64,000 bases of DNA from Aliamphritea ceti (GTDB taxonomy: Bacteria > Pseudomonadota > Gammaproteobacteria > Pseudomonadales > Balneatricaceae). The position numbers were made by a program, and so were the translations under genes. Positions 25,805-34,537 of the stretch are shown here, one piece after another. The stretch spans positions 2,418,001-2,482,000 of the forward strand of contig NZ_AP025282.1 in assembly GCF_024347215.1 (NCBI RefSeq), written 5' to 3'. Each line of letters begins with the position of its first letter. The first letter of the stretch is position 1. The notes beneath the pieces are model-generated. The model saw nothing but the letters and a program-made list of their open reading frames with translations, was not told the DNA's origin and did not search any database.

Positions 25805-26764
25805 TCAGTGCCAATTGATGGTTTCACCTGTCCATTCATGGACTTCTTTTGGCCATTTCTTTTTAAAGGGGTTAAACCAGAGATAAATTGTTGAAGGGTG
25901 TATTAGGAAAACTATTAGGGTAACTAAGGGAAAAATGAAGGGGATCCCCAATAAAGGCATATTCTTGGTATGCACTGCTTTGATGCGAGAGTTTTTATCT
26001 TCGGGGTTATAGACCTGGTTTGGTCCTTCTGACATATATGCCCTGACATACTCCCAGTAATTGTAAAGGTCGTAGTGGTATGAGCCCTCGTTCAACAGAA
26101 CTAAAGGAACAGGCTCTTTGCTTGCTTTCCCATTGACACAGTGCTGCGGGTAGAGCCATAGGTTAAGGCTGTAGGCATCTGCTAAACCGGCCATGCCCAT
26201 ATAATCGGGTGCATACATACAGGCTATTTCACATTCGTTCCAAGGAATGCGGTATAAAGCGCCTTTATGATAGGCATAAACTTCCTGGTCTTGGTAATTA
26301 AAACGCACAGGCGTCGCGATCGGTCTGAGAAAGTCGAATAGAATAAGGCCTAAAATACTTGCTAAAAAACCATAGTCTAAAATATCAAATTCTAACCAGC
26401 CCATCCCCCCACCAATTCTAAAAACTATATAGCCGAGTATATACATTGGTAATAACAAGAACTGAGCACCACGTGTACACATTTCGCGGTTGGTGACACT
26501 ATTTACCCGCATATCCATGTAGTGACTATGATTACCTGCACCATAATGTGAACAGCTTTGTTCTTGAATATGTTCGGTGCTTTCTTTGCGGGGAATTTTT
26601 TTAGCCGGAGGGTTAAGCACATCTTCCATTACTACACCTTTACCAAATGCTGTGCCTAAGCCTTTACCGCGACGGGCCTTGGTGTTTTTAAAGGTAGGTG
26701 AGTAGCCGTTTTGCTTAGGAGCAACCCATGCATTTGGATTGGTTTTATCTATCTGCTTCTTCAT
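25805..26764 (-). CDS. Membrane immunity protein candidate, second copy (DUF6708-like)
   Basis: A 319-residue paralogue of 26973-27926. The N-terminal 57 residues are almost identical. Membrane helices near residues 100-150 and 270-295 are divergent. The soluble segment between them is strongly conserved (PIATPVRFNYQDQEVYAYHK, YRIPWNECEIACMYAPDYM, NLWLYPQHCVNGKA), as is the C-terminus (NPFKKKWPKEVHEWTGET). Its ATG overlaps by four bases (ATGA) the stop of a toxin 3'-end fragment. The layout resembles DUF6708-type proteins next to VasX-like toxins, although that family name is from memory. Immunity against a pore-forming toxin is inferred from position and topology; this copy would cover a variant toxin. 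Confidence 0.7.
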   Translation of the reverse strand: MKKQIDKTNPNAWVAPKQNGYSPTFKNTKARRGKGLGTAFGKGVVMEDVLNPPAKKIPRKESTEHIQEQSCSHYGAGNHSHYMDMRVNSVTNREMCTRGAQFLLLPMYILGYIVFRIGGGMGWLEFDILDYGFLASILGLILFDFLRPIATPVRFNYQDQEVYAYHKGALYRIPWNECEIACMYAPDYMGMAGLADAYSLNLWLYPQHCVNGKASKEPVPLVLLNEGSYHYDLYNYWEYVRAYMSEGPNQVYNPEDKNSRIKAVHTKNMPLLGIPFIFPLVTLIVFLIHPSTIYLWFNPFKKKWPKEVHEWTGETINWH

Positions 26765-26913
26765 TTGGTTAACCGTTTAACATCGAAGCTGACATCAGAG
26801 GTGAAAAATGGCACTTTGCTGTCGTCATCGATCGCTATCTGGTAGTGCAGGGTGACAGGGAAGCCTGCGGGGTTATGGTGCTTGAGTTCCAATTGATAGT
26901 CTTCAAAATCCAT
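26761..26913 (-). pseudogene. Remnant of toxin 3' end (first copy), 50 codons
   Basis: From the ATG at 26911-26913 to the TGA at 26761-26763 the minus strand encodes 50 residues (MDFEDYQLELKHHNPAG through SFDVKRLTK). They match the last 50 residues of the toxin at 27923-31222 with a single change I can see (QIAIDDD for QIEIDDD). Five more codons upstream (IETKQQ) also match, then similarity ends near the palindrome at 26944. It is a displaced toxin tail carried with the duplicated immunity gene, and the ATGA overlap between tail and immunity gene is retained. It may still be translated for coupling. Confidence 0.82.
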
Positions 26914-26943
26914 TTGTTGTTTTGTCTCAATAAGGTGATGAGA

Positions 26944-26964
26944 AGGCTGTTAATCCTTAACAGC
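26944..26964. repeat. 21-base palindrome, copy 1
   Basis: Identical in all 21 bases to the palindrome at 25777-25797 (arms GGCTGTTAA / TTAACAGCC). It sits 8 bases past the stop of the minus-strand immunity gene 26973-27926 and just upstream of the first toxin-tail remnant, so it marks the module boundary. Confidence 0.7.
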
Positions 26965-26972
26965 CTGGATGC

Positions 26973-27926
26973 TCAGTGCCAGTTGACGGTTTCGCCCGTC
27001 CATTCATGGACTTCTTTTGGCCATTTTTTTTTGAAGGGATTTAGCCAGACATAAATTTTTCTGGGTTCAAGAATTGAGTAAACAATAAAAATAAATGGAA
27101 GCTCTATGAAGAGTCTTAATGATAGCTTGGAGAAATCAACAAAATACGCGCGTGAACCATCATCATCATATGTATAGACTTTGTCAGGCCCTTCTGTCAT
27201 ATAGGCTCGGACGTATTCCCAATAATCATAAATGTCGTCGTGAGCTGAGCCTTCATTTAATAGCACCAAAGGAACGGGTTCCTTTCCTGCTTTCCCATTG
27301 ACGCAATGTTGTGGGTATAACCAGAGGTTTAGATTGTATGCATCAGTTAAACCACCAAGCTCCATATAATCAGGAGCGTACATGCAGGCAATTTCGCACT
27401 CATTCCAGGGAATCCGATACAAGGCTCCTTTATGGTAGGCGTAGACTTCCTGCGTTTTGTAGTTAAAGCGTACAGGGGTTGCTATTGGTTTGAGGAAATC
27501 AAATAAAATTAAAGCCAGCAAGCCAGCAAGAAAGCACAATTCTACAATATGTAACTCAAACCAGCCGTAGCCTACAGACCTTATAATAAGATATGCAGGC
27601 AGGAATATAAGCACAAAAAAGACTTGGGCTGCACGAGTCAGCATCTCACGGTTAGTGACACTATTGACTCGCATATCCATATAATGGCCATGATTACCTG
27701 CTCCAAAAAGTAGGCAGCCATTTTGTTGAACCTGTTTGGTTTCTTTATCACGGGGTATTATTTTGGCTGGAGGGTTTAGAACATCCTCCATTACTACACC
27801 TTTACCAAATGCTGTGCCTAAGCCTTTACCGCGACGGGCCTTAGTGTTTCTAAAGGTAGGTGAGTAGCCGTTTTGCTTAGGAGCAATCCATGCATTTGGA
27901 TTGGTTTTATCTATCTGCTTCTTCAT
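26973..27926 (-). CDS. Membrane immunity protein candidate, first copy (DUF6708-like)
   Basis: A 317-residue protein whose ATG overlaps the toxin stop by four bases (ATGA), the classical coupling of a toxin with its immunity gene. Topology: a soluble N-terminus, two hydrophobic stretches (VFFVLIFLPAYLIIRSV and LCFLAGLLALILFDF), a conserved cytoplasmic-type domain with Cys/Trp/Tyr (NECEIACMYAPDYM) and a C-terminal hydrophobic segment (LFIELPFIFIVYSIL). The toxin upstream is VasX-like and would act at the inner membrane, where the V. cholerae immunity protein TsiV2 is also a membrane protein. Compared with its tandem copy the differences cluster in the membrane segments. The role is inferred. 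Confidence 0.76.
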   Translation of the reverse strand: MKKQIDKTNPNAWIAPKQNGYSPTFRNTKARRGKGLGTAFGKGVVMEDVLNPPAKIIPRDKETKQVQQNGCLLFGAGNHGHYMDMRVNSVTNREMLTRAAQVFFVLIFLPAYLIIRSVGYGWFELHIVELCFLAGLLALILFDFLKPIATPVRFNYKTQEVYAYHKGALYRIPWNECEIACMYAPDYMELGGLTDAYNLNLWLYPQHCVNGKAGKEPVPLVLLNEGSAHDDIYDYWEYVRAYMTEGPDKVYTYDDDGSRAYFVDFSKLSLRLFIELPFIFIVYSILEPRKIYVWLNPFKKKWPKEVHEWTGETVNWH

Positions 27927-30900
27927 TTGGTTAACCGTTTAACATCGAAGCTGACATCAGAGGTGAAAAATGGCACTTTGCTGTCGTCATCTATCTCTAT
28001 TTGGTAGTGCAGTGTTACAGGGAAGCCAGCAGGGTTATGGTGCTTCAGTTCCAGCTGATAGTCTTCAAAATCCATTTGTTGTTTGGTCTCGTTTAACTCA
28101 AAGATTTGCGTAAAGAGTGCATTAGCGGCTTGCGGGTTACTTACACTCTGGCTGGCGGGTATCAGGCTTTGCTGGCCTGTTTCGTAAAGGGTAACCCGTG
28201 AACCTGTGCGCTCAGCGGTGAGTTTAAAGTACGGCGGTTGCTTCTGGCCAGAGTTAAAGCCGGGCAGGTGGATATTTAGGGTAAAGTTTTCGTAGCGGCC
28301 GTAGTCGGTTTCTTGGTAGTTATCGACCGTGAGAATAGGTTTATAAAGCTGATGACAAAAGGCCGTGAGTTCTTTTTCTGCTGTTTTGTGCACTGAGGCG
28401 TCTTCCAGCGCTTCATAGTAGGCCAGGCGGCCGGCTATATCCGTAAGGTTGTCGTCGTATTTATATGCATTGCCTTTACCCCAGAATGTACCTTTCAAGA
28501 ACAGCTCCATATCACTGACTTGCAGGTAACTGTGCCAAAGCCCAAGTACTATACCGGCAACGGCTAAGATAATGCCGGTGACCGCGACCAGCGGGGCCGC
28601 CGGGCTTACCAGTGCAACGATTGCACAGCCCAGTGCAAGAGTGTTCACACCTCCAGAAGTAATGCCTACAGCTTTCGTAATCAAACTCTCATCTTTGTTG
28701 AAATCCCGGTGGATATTAAAACCGCTGCTGATCACCGCAAGCAGGTTGCCGACAACGGGGAGCACTTTGTAGCCAGCGCGGCCAGAGCGAACAAATAATT
28801 TACTGATAATATTCTTTGTATTTACAGTTTCCTCAAACCGCCTAATAGTGGTAAAGCTAAGTCCTTTTAGAGTGGTATGAGTTTTTATGCCGATATCTTG
28901 TAGTAGTACCTTTGAAGCAGCTTTCATTGCCGCTTCGTCGCCCGCAAACAGAATGCGTTGAATCAGAACGAAGCTGGTTTGAACCAATCCAGATAGCGAT
29001 GAAAAGAGATTCACAAAATCTTTTGCGGATGCTTGTTCGGATCTCAATGATTGGGTTACAGAGTAAAAGTTAAATACTTGTCCCAAAAACAGAATCCCTA
29101 ACCCTTTACCGGCAAATTTCTCGAAGGCTTTACCAGCTTTTTCTACGGTTTGTACTACTGTTGCATCGCTTTTTACCAGGCCTGCTTTGTCGAGTTGGCC
29201 GACAAACCATTTAGCAGTGGGGGTTAGGGTTTGTTCAACTTTACCGACAGGGGCGGGCTCTGCCAGATTAAGGGCCCTGACTCTGATATCGCTTTCAATG
29301 GCAGCAGCCAGAGGCGTGGGGCGTGTACCGAGCGCCTGGCTAGCCTGTTGTTGAAAGTTGGACTGAATATCGTTGAGCATGGTGCTCATTTTGTATTGGG
29401 TGCTGAACAGGTTGTAGCCGTAACGGTAGGACTGGCGTTCCATTAACAGGAAAAACGCGGATTCGCCGGGTGTATGAACGCCGAGCTGAGCAAGGCGTTC
29501 GCCGAATACGAGGTTAAGCTGGTCGGTTGCCAGCGTTGCTCTGACATTCTGCCCGGTAAAGAAGTCAGTATAGGTTTTAGACAGGCTGCCGTAATTGATA
29601 CCGGATGCGGCGATCAGTTGTTTATTGACCTTGTTGGCTTCCTGAAACACCTTGCCTGCCATCATTAGCAATATGTACCAGCCGGCGCCTTCCTGTTCGG
29701 CAAATTTTTCGTCGGGGTTCAGGTTTACTACAAACTTATCGACCCAGTCATTGCGAAGGGCAGCGCCTTTGTCTGACGTTTGCAGGTTCAGAGTCATGTT
29801 GCTCAGGGCGGCTTCCAGCTTTTCCAGATTCTCTGCTACCGGGTTGGCCGGGGCGGTATAAAAACTCAGTGCCAGATTCAATTCTTTGCTGTCGAGCCAT
29901 TTGAGCCAGTCGGTGGCTTCTTCATCCAGCGCTTTGCCCAGGTTCTGGGTGTAGTCATCCCGGGTCGCCAGAAAATCCTGCATAGGGCCGTAATTTAATT
30001 GCTCAATGTAGTTCTGCTTTGCCCTTTCGCGGTTTTGAGTTTTGGCAGCGTTGATCCCGTCCTGGTCTCTGGGAATTACGAGCGTGTCATAGCCATAAAC
30101 GGGTGTTAGTTCCCATGCAAGTTTGACATTATTTGGGTTGAGAATACGACCTGCTGAAGGTTGGCTCTGGCGAACTGTTTTTATTGTATAGGCCGGTACG
30201 TTGCGGTCGTAATCATTCTGGGTGAGTTTATTCAGTAATTGCTCGGTGGTTTTGCCAATCAGGTAGGGATGCTGTGTCTGGGCGATGCTGGTCATCGCGA
30301 CGTCGTACTGTGCATCGAAGAGCAATGCCAGTTCGGTCGTTATGGTAATAGGGTCTGGCAGTACCACGGCAATATGGTTATCCGGTGCTGCGCTATTGGC
30401 GGCGGCTAACAGGCGGTTGGCGGCATCGGGCTGTATACTTTGTATTGACCAGTCAAACTGCTCACTGGCGACATTACAGTCGGTCAAAAAGCCGGGAAGT
30501 TCACAAAGTGGGCTGGCATTCGCCGTGCCCGGGCCCCGGGCAGCAGTGACAGATACGGTTTTAAAGTATTGTTTACGCAGGCTGTCATTTTGCTGAAACG
30601 CAGCAACCAGGTTGCCAGGTAGCTGGCAGGGGGTGTAGAGCAGTTCTATAGTATCGTCTTTCTGTGCTTGCAGGTTGGTGCCGGAGATAGCCTCTGCAGG
30701 CGCATTACCTGCTGCACAGCAGGCAGATGATGGGCCGTTATCGCCATATTCCGCTTCAAGTATATGCCCTTGTTTTTGGGAGTAGAGGTAGACATATCCG
30801 GGCATCAGCGGACGCGGGACATAAATATGCTTCTGTAAGGATTTAAGGCCGCTGATCTTCAGTTTTTGCGGCTGAAATGAATCGCCATGCTTCTGTTGTA

Positions 30901-31222
30901 CGCCATATCGTAGTGGCATCACTACGATCCATTCTTTCTGATTAGGGCACTGTGCCATCACGCCGTTGGTGGCTCTAAAATTAGCCTTTGCTGCATCATT
31001 GGAACGTTGCCCTTCACTGGACTTGGAGGGGCTGGCAGCAGTAGTAGTTGATGTGTTCGTGGCCTTAGCTCCGGCAGGCAGTACAAGTTGGTCGCCAGTG
31101 CGAATGGCGTAATCCGGTGGAAGAATGGCCGGATTGGCCTGTTTTAGCGCGTCCAGCGATACGTTGTGCTTTTGCGCAATTGCGCTGAGGCTGTCGCCGG
31201 GCTGTATTGTATAGTTAGGCAT
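27923..31222 (-). CDS. LysM + VasX-like pore-forming T6SS effector
   Basis: A 1099-residue protein. A LysM domain (YTIQPGDSLSAIAQKHNVS, residues 4-48) is followed by a Ser/Thr linker and a VasX N-terminal-type region: CPNQKEWIVVMPLRYGVQQ, then RPLMPGYVYLYSQKQGH, then VVLPDPITITTELALLF, all landmarks of the VasX/BTH_I2691 effector family. The C-terminal part has several hydrophobic segments (LGILFLGQVFNFYSV, LPVVGNLLAVISSGF, and a long pair around VALVSPAAPLVAVTGIILAV) that would insert into the target inner membrane. I prefer the ATG at 31222, giving MPNYTIQPGD and overlapping the DUF4123 stop. The gene overlaps the downstream membrane immunity candidate by ATGA. It is delivered with the VgrG/DUF4123 pair just upstream. 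Confidence 0.85.
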   Translation of the reverse strand: MPNYTIQPGDSLSAIAQKHNVSLDALKQANPAILPPDYAIRTGDQLVLPAGAKATNTSTTTAASPSKSSEGQRSNDAAKANFRATNGVMAQCPNQKEWIVVMPLRYGVQQKHGDSFQPQKLKISGLKSLQKHIYVPRPLMPGYVYLYSQKQGHILEAEYGDNGPSSACCAAGNAPAEAISGTNLQAQKDDTIELLYTPCQLPGNLVAAFQQNDSLRKQYFKTVSVTAARGPGTANASPLCELPGFLTDCNVASEQFDWSIQSIQPDAANRLLAAANSAAPDNHIAVVLPDPITITTELALLFDAQYDVAMTSIAQTQHPYLIGKTTEQLLNKLTQNDYDRNVPAYTIKTVRQSQPSAGRILNPNNVKLAWELTPVYGYDTLVIPRDQDGINAAKTQNRERAKQNYIEQLNYGPMQDFLATRDDYTQNLGKALDEEATDWLKWLDSKELNLALSFYTAPANPVAENLEKLEAALSNMTLNLQTSDKGAALRNDWVDKFVVNLNPDEKFAEQEGAGWYILLMMAGKVFQEANKVNKQLIAASGINYGSLSKTYTDFFTGQNVRATLATDQLNLVFGERLAQLGVHTPGESAFFLLMERQSYRYGYNLFSTQYKMSTMLNDIQSNFQQQASQALGTRPTPLAAAIESDIRVRALNLAEPAPVGKVEQTLTPTAKWFVGQLDKAGLVKSDATVVQTVEKAGKAFEKFAGKGLGILFLGQVFNFYSVTQSLRSEQASAKDFVNLFSSLSGLVQTSFVLIQRILFAGDEAAMKAASKVLLQDIGIKTHTTLKGLSFTTIRRFEETVNTKNIISKLFVRSGRAGYKVLPVVGNLLAVISSGFNIHRDFNKDESLITKAVGITSGGVNTLALGCAIVALVSPAAPLVAVTGIILAVAGIVLGLWHSYLQVSDMELFLKGTFWGKGNAYKYDDNLTDIAGRLAYYEALEDASVHKTAEKELTAFCHQLYKPILTVDNYQETDYGRYENFTLNIHLPGFNSGQKQPPYFKLTAERTGSRVTLYETGQQSLIPASQSVSNPQAANALFTQIFELNETKQQMDFEDYQLELKHHNPAGFPVTLHYQIEIDDDSKVPFFTSDVSFDVKRLTK

Positions 31223-32129
31223 GACTGGATTCCGTTCCCGTTGCATGGTTTGACTGCAGGGTCTGCTGTGCCGCGACTATGTTGGCGGCCAGATCAGCGG
31301 CCTGGGCCACTCTTTGTTGGGGTGTTTGCGGGCTTTTCTGTAGCAGGAGATTGCTGACGTTGGGGTAAGGGGAGTGGGCTTCTATGCACTCTGCTCCCAG
31401 CATTGCCAGGGTGTTACAGAACAGTGTTAGACTGAGCTGGTCGTCAAACCCCAGTCTTTTCCCTTGTACTATCCAGTCATTGCAGAGCTCATTTTGTTCT
31501 GTGGCGGTTTTGTTTGCCATTGTATCCGGGTAACAGTTACTCAGATGTTGCTGCAGACGCTCCTGAAAAACTTGTTGTGAGGCACCGTCCAGTGCAGCCA
31601 ACTGATGTTGAGACAGGGGGTATGGGGTATTGCTGCGGGTTTGTTGGCCCGGATTATGAAATTCCGTCCAACCATCGGCAGTAGGTATCAATATGGTTTG
31701 GACAGGGCCCAATAGCTCGGCCTGTTCAGTGTTGCTGCTGCACTCGAGCAGGTGCCGACAGACACGGGGATCATACCATCGGAATACAGCTTTTGGTGTT
31801 AGCTCGCAGGTTGCATAGAGTAGCGATTGCAGGTGCTTCAGCAGCGTGTTTATGGACACTTCTGGGTAAGTTGAAAGCAGGATGCCCGAGCTGTGTGCAT
31901 TGCTAAATGCCGAAAACTGATCAGCCAGATGGGCTTGTCCTGGTTTGTTAAGCTCGACCAGACAAGGGGAGACATCACGGGCGTTGGCCATATCAGTATT
32001 TTCATATAAGTGATGAAAATAAGGTGTCGAGGTGTGGCTGTATAGCCATTTTTCTGTTGATTCAAACTGCGCGCCATCAAGTAGCAGGTAGGCTGTCTGG
32101 TTGTCTGGACAGCGTTGTAAAACACTCAT
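31215..32129 (-). CDS. DUF4123 T6SS effector adaptor
   Basis: A 304-residue protein beginning MSVLQRCPDNQTAYLLLDGA and carrying VFRWYDPRVCRHLLE in the middle, both typical of DUF4123 proteins (Tap/Tec-type adaptors) that hold an effector against the VgrG C-terminus. The ATG at 32129 overlaps the vgrG stop (ATGA) and has AGGA upstream; the longer frame from 32150 lies inside vgrG. Its stop overlaps the toxin start by eight bases. The order vgrG, adaptor, toxin, immunity, all overlapping, marks the toxin as its cargo. Confidence 0.88.
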   Translation of the reverse strand: MSVLQRCPDNQTAYLLLDGAQFESTEKWLYSHTSTPYFHHLYENTDMANARDVSPCLVELNKPGQAHLADQFSAFSNAHSSGILLSTYPEVSINTLLKHLQSLLYATCELTPKAVFRWYDPRVCRHLLECSSNTEQAELLGPVQTILIPTADGWTEFHNPGQQTRSNTPYPLSQHQLAALDGASQQVFQERLQQHLSNCYPDTMANKTATEQNELCNDWIVQGKRLGFDDQLSLTLFCNTLAMLGAECIEAHSPYPNVSNLLLQKSPQTPQQRVAQAADLAANIVAAQQTLQSNHATGTESSHA

Positions 32130-34213
32130 GATTGCTTTTCCTGCTGACAAATTTCACAGATGCCTGCACCTTCCTGTGCTGCTTGTTTTAATGCCAGGCT
32201 TTGTTGGTGTAAAGGTGCTGCCTGCCATGGGTCATTACTTGCCAGCTGCGGCGTAACATTTCCGGCCTGATCCAGATCTGCTTCCAGTGGCGGTGTTGGC
32301 GGAATGGGAGCCGCCTTCGTAGCCGAGGGGGCTGAGCCGCCGGAGTTCAGGTTTACTTTTGCACCGTTGACAGTGACACCGCCCGGGTTGACGTTGATCG
32401 TACTGCCACCCGCGGCAATGACCATATCGACACCGGCCTCTATGACAATTTTGTTACCGGCTTTGATGTGGATGTTCTGGCCAGCGCTGGTGGCATGGTT
32501 CTGTTTAATCTGGATATGCCGTTCTTTATCGACAATCAGGTGTTGATCATTGTCACTCTGGCGGTGGAAACTGCCGTCAGTCAGGGCGTTTTCTTTTGCC
32601 CGCAGTTCCCGGTATTCATTGTTGACCTGTATCCAGTGATGGTCCTGACCGATCCATTCTTTGTGGTCATTCTCGGTACGCTGATCAAAGTTTTTCTGGG
32701 CGTGGATGAATACCTGTTCCTGGGCTTTGGCATCTTCCAGACGAATCTCATTAAACCCATCACCGCCTTTGGTTGAGTTGGTTTTGATGGTGCTAATGGT
32801 TTTGCATTCTGGCAGTGGGTAAGGCGTGCGGTTTAGGCCGTGGTAAACCCGGCCTGTTATTACTGGTTTGTCCGGGTTGCCTTCCAGGAAGCTGACAATA
32901 ACCTCTTCGCCGATACGTGGAATAAAGATGCCGCCGAACGCACCGCCGGCATGGCTCTGACTAACGCGTACCCAGCAGGAACTCTGTTCATCCATCTGAC
33001 CTTCACGGTCCCAGTGGAACTGGACTTTCACACGGCCGTGTTCGTCGGTATAAATTTCTTCACCTTCGGGGCCTGTCACAATTGCGGTTTGAGTGCCTTT
33101 AATGCGCGGTACTGGTGTGGTGCGAGTCGGTCTGAAGATAACTGAGAAGGGTATACTGTGAATCTCATTGGTATATTTTGATCCTTCCGTTGTTGCGCCG
33201 GCTTCCAATACCTGTGGTTGCGCACAATTGTGCGCAATGTGTGTAATTAAATGCTCTATATTATGTTGTTCGGTTTCGTGGCCGTGCAGCTCAAAACTGT
33301 AGCCGGGTACCAGGCGATTAATGTCAGACTCGGCAATAACCTGTTGTCGGTTGTTGCTGATTGCCTGGGTCATTGATTTGGCTAACTGCTTGCCCCGGCC
33401 GGCATCAATAAAGTCGCCCGGGTATTCATAAATCTCAAGTGATTTATCCAACTCATGACTTTCGTCTGCTGCTAAGGTGAGGTTTGGCTTTTTGAAATCA
33501 TAATCCCGAATGGATACTTTGCCGCTGCGAACGGCTTCACGATAGCGGAATTTAAAAAAGTGCTGTTCACGGACGGTACCTTGACCATTTGTGAAGTAGG
33601 GGGCTTGGGTTTCACCGCTGATCGTGGTGTTAGTTTCTGAGGTGTCACTGAATACCAGTACGTGTTTGTCATACTGATGTTCAAAGTAATAATGCATGCC
33701 TTCAAACTCAGCTAAACGTTGAATATAGGTCAGATCGCTCTCACGGTACTGCACACAGTATTCGCGTGGTGTGTAGCTATTGCTGAGTTCAAAGCGGTAT
33801 TCGTCGTTCTGCAGCCCGGCTTCCTGAAGCAGTTGGCTGATAATTTCCTGTACGGATTTGAACTGAAAAATACGGCTGTTAATGCGGTAACGCAGCGGCC
33901 AGAGTTTGGGTACCAGGGTTAAGTGGTATGTCGTCTGACGTATCCCTGTTTCGCCAGATTCTGCCGCAGCGATGATCCCATGTATGTAGCGTGTGTGTTC
34001 GTTTTCGTCGCAACTCTGATCTAGCAATTTAAGTACTGCGGAACTGTTTAAAAGATTAGTCAGTTCAATTTCAGCGTTTTCTGAAACGACTTCAATCGTT
34101 ATTTCAAACGGTTTGGAGAGTGATTCAAAACCATTCATGCGGACAAGCTGAAAGCTGTCAGCTGAGTCTGCGACGTCAAAGAAAAAGCGCTCTTCATCCG
34201 CTTTTAGAAACAT
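32126..34213 (-). CDS. vgrG: VgrG spike protein (TssI), copy 1
   Basis: A 695-residue VgrG. It has the gp27-like head (FLKADEERFFFDVADSADSF, YTPREYCVQYRESDLTYIQR, EFEGMHYYFEH), the gp5-OB segment (GPEGEEIYTDEHGRVKVQFHW, WVRVSQSHAGGAFGGIFIPR, GEEVIVSFLEGNPDKPVITG) and a beta-helix needle (GVDMVIAAGGSTINVNPGGV). No enzymatic extension is present. A Pro/Ala tail ends in GAGICEICQQEKQS, with a CxxC pair. It is read from a sigma-54 promoter about 100 bases upstream and is followed by overlapping DUF4123, toxin and immunity genes. The sequences are split here to stay short, but all landmarks lie in family order. Confidence 0.96.
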   Translation of the reverse strand: MFLKADEERFFFDVADSADSFQLVRMNGFESLSKPFEITIEVVSENAEIELTNLLNSSAVLKLLDQSCDENEHTRYIHGIIAAAESGETGIRQTTYHLTLVPKLWPLRYRINSRIFQFKSVQEIISQLLQEAGLQNDEYRFELSNSYTPREYCVQYRESDLTYIQRLAEFEGMHYYFEHQYDKHVLVFSDTSETNTTISGETQAPYFTNGQGTVREQHFFKFRYREAVRSGKVSIRDYDFKKPNLTLAADESHELDKSLEIYEYPGDFIDAGRGKQLAKSMTQAISNNRQQVIAESDINRLVPGYSFELHGHETEQHNIEHLITHIAHNCAQPQVLEAGATTEGSKYTNEIHSIPFSVIFRPTRTTPVPRIKGTQTAIVTGPEGEEIYTDEHGRVKVQFHWDREGQMDEQSSCWVRVSQSHAGGAFGGIFIPRIGEEVIVSFLEGNPDKPVITGRVYHGLNRTPYPLPECKTISTIKTNSTKGGDGFNEIRLEDAKAQEQVFIHAQKNFDQRTENDHKEWIGQDHHWIQVNNEYRELRAKENALTDGSFHRQSDNDQHLIVDKERHIQIKQNHATSAGQNIHIKAGNKIVIEAGVDMVIAAGGSTINVNPGGVTVNGAKVNLNSGGSAPSATKAAPIPPTPPLEADLDQAGNVTPQLASNDPWQAAPLHQQSLALKQAAQEGAGICEICQQEKQS

Positions 34214-34317
34214 ATTGAGTCCTTTTTAATGTCTCTTGTGGGTATGGTGAAAATACCAATGCGTCCCGCATTCTGGCGAGTTTGCCAGCGATATATTTAT
34301 AAATTAACAGGAGAGTT

Positions 34318-34335
34318 AAGCACGTTGTGTGCCAG
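34318..34335 (-). promoter_or_regulatory. Sigma-54 promoter of vgrG copy 1
   Basis: On the minus strand CTGGCACACAACGTGCTT has the full TGGCAC -24 element, a 10-base GG-to-GC spacing and a TGCT -12 element. It points at the vgrG start at 34213, giving a leader of roughly 95 bases. A CTGGC-N6-GCCAG inverted repeat (34273-34288) lies in this leader. Confidence 0.72.
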
Positions 34336-34382
34336 TTTTTGGCGTGCTCGATATTGTTTTAATCGGGTGAAATTTACGATGC

Positions 34383-34432
34383 AAATAACTGAGCAAAATT
34401 TCGTAACTGAGCCTTTAAATTCCCAGTTATTT
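34383..34432. promoter_or_regulatory. Possible activator-binding repeats upstream of vgrG sigma-54 promoter
   Basis: Within the 324-base divergent gap between vgrG and tagH, AAATAACT (34383-34390) and AGTTATTT (34425-34432) form a perfect inverted pair. TAACTGAG occurs twice (34385-34392 and 34404-34411). They lie 50-100 bases upstream of the -24 element, where enhancer-binding proteins dock. No identical element was found upstream of the other two sigma-54 promoters, so this is weak. Confidence 0.3.
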
Positions 34433-34537
34433 GGTGTAATGTCCTCCGCCATGAGTTGGCATGTGCATGTTTGAAACATATTGAAACTGCATTGGAATTG
34501 CCAGGAAAATGGATGTTTTTCATTACAGGGATAGTGA

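Noticed and set aside
34440..34475. Second sigma-54-like element TTGGCATG for tagH on the plus strand
   Set aside because: The -24 half is good, but at the required spacing the -12 position reads TT instead of GC, so it does not qualify.
34229..34479. Overlapping ORFs on both strands in the vgrG/tagH intergenic region
   Set aside because: They lie across the sigma-54 promoter and its upstream repeats, lack ribosome sites and resemble no protein.
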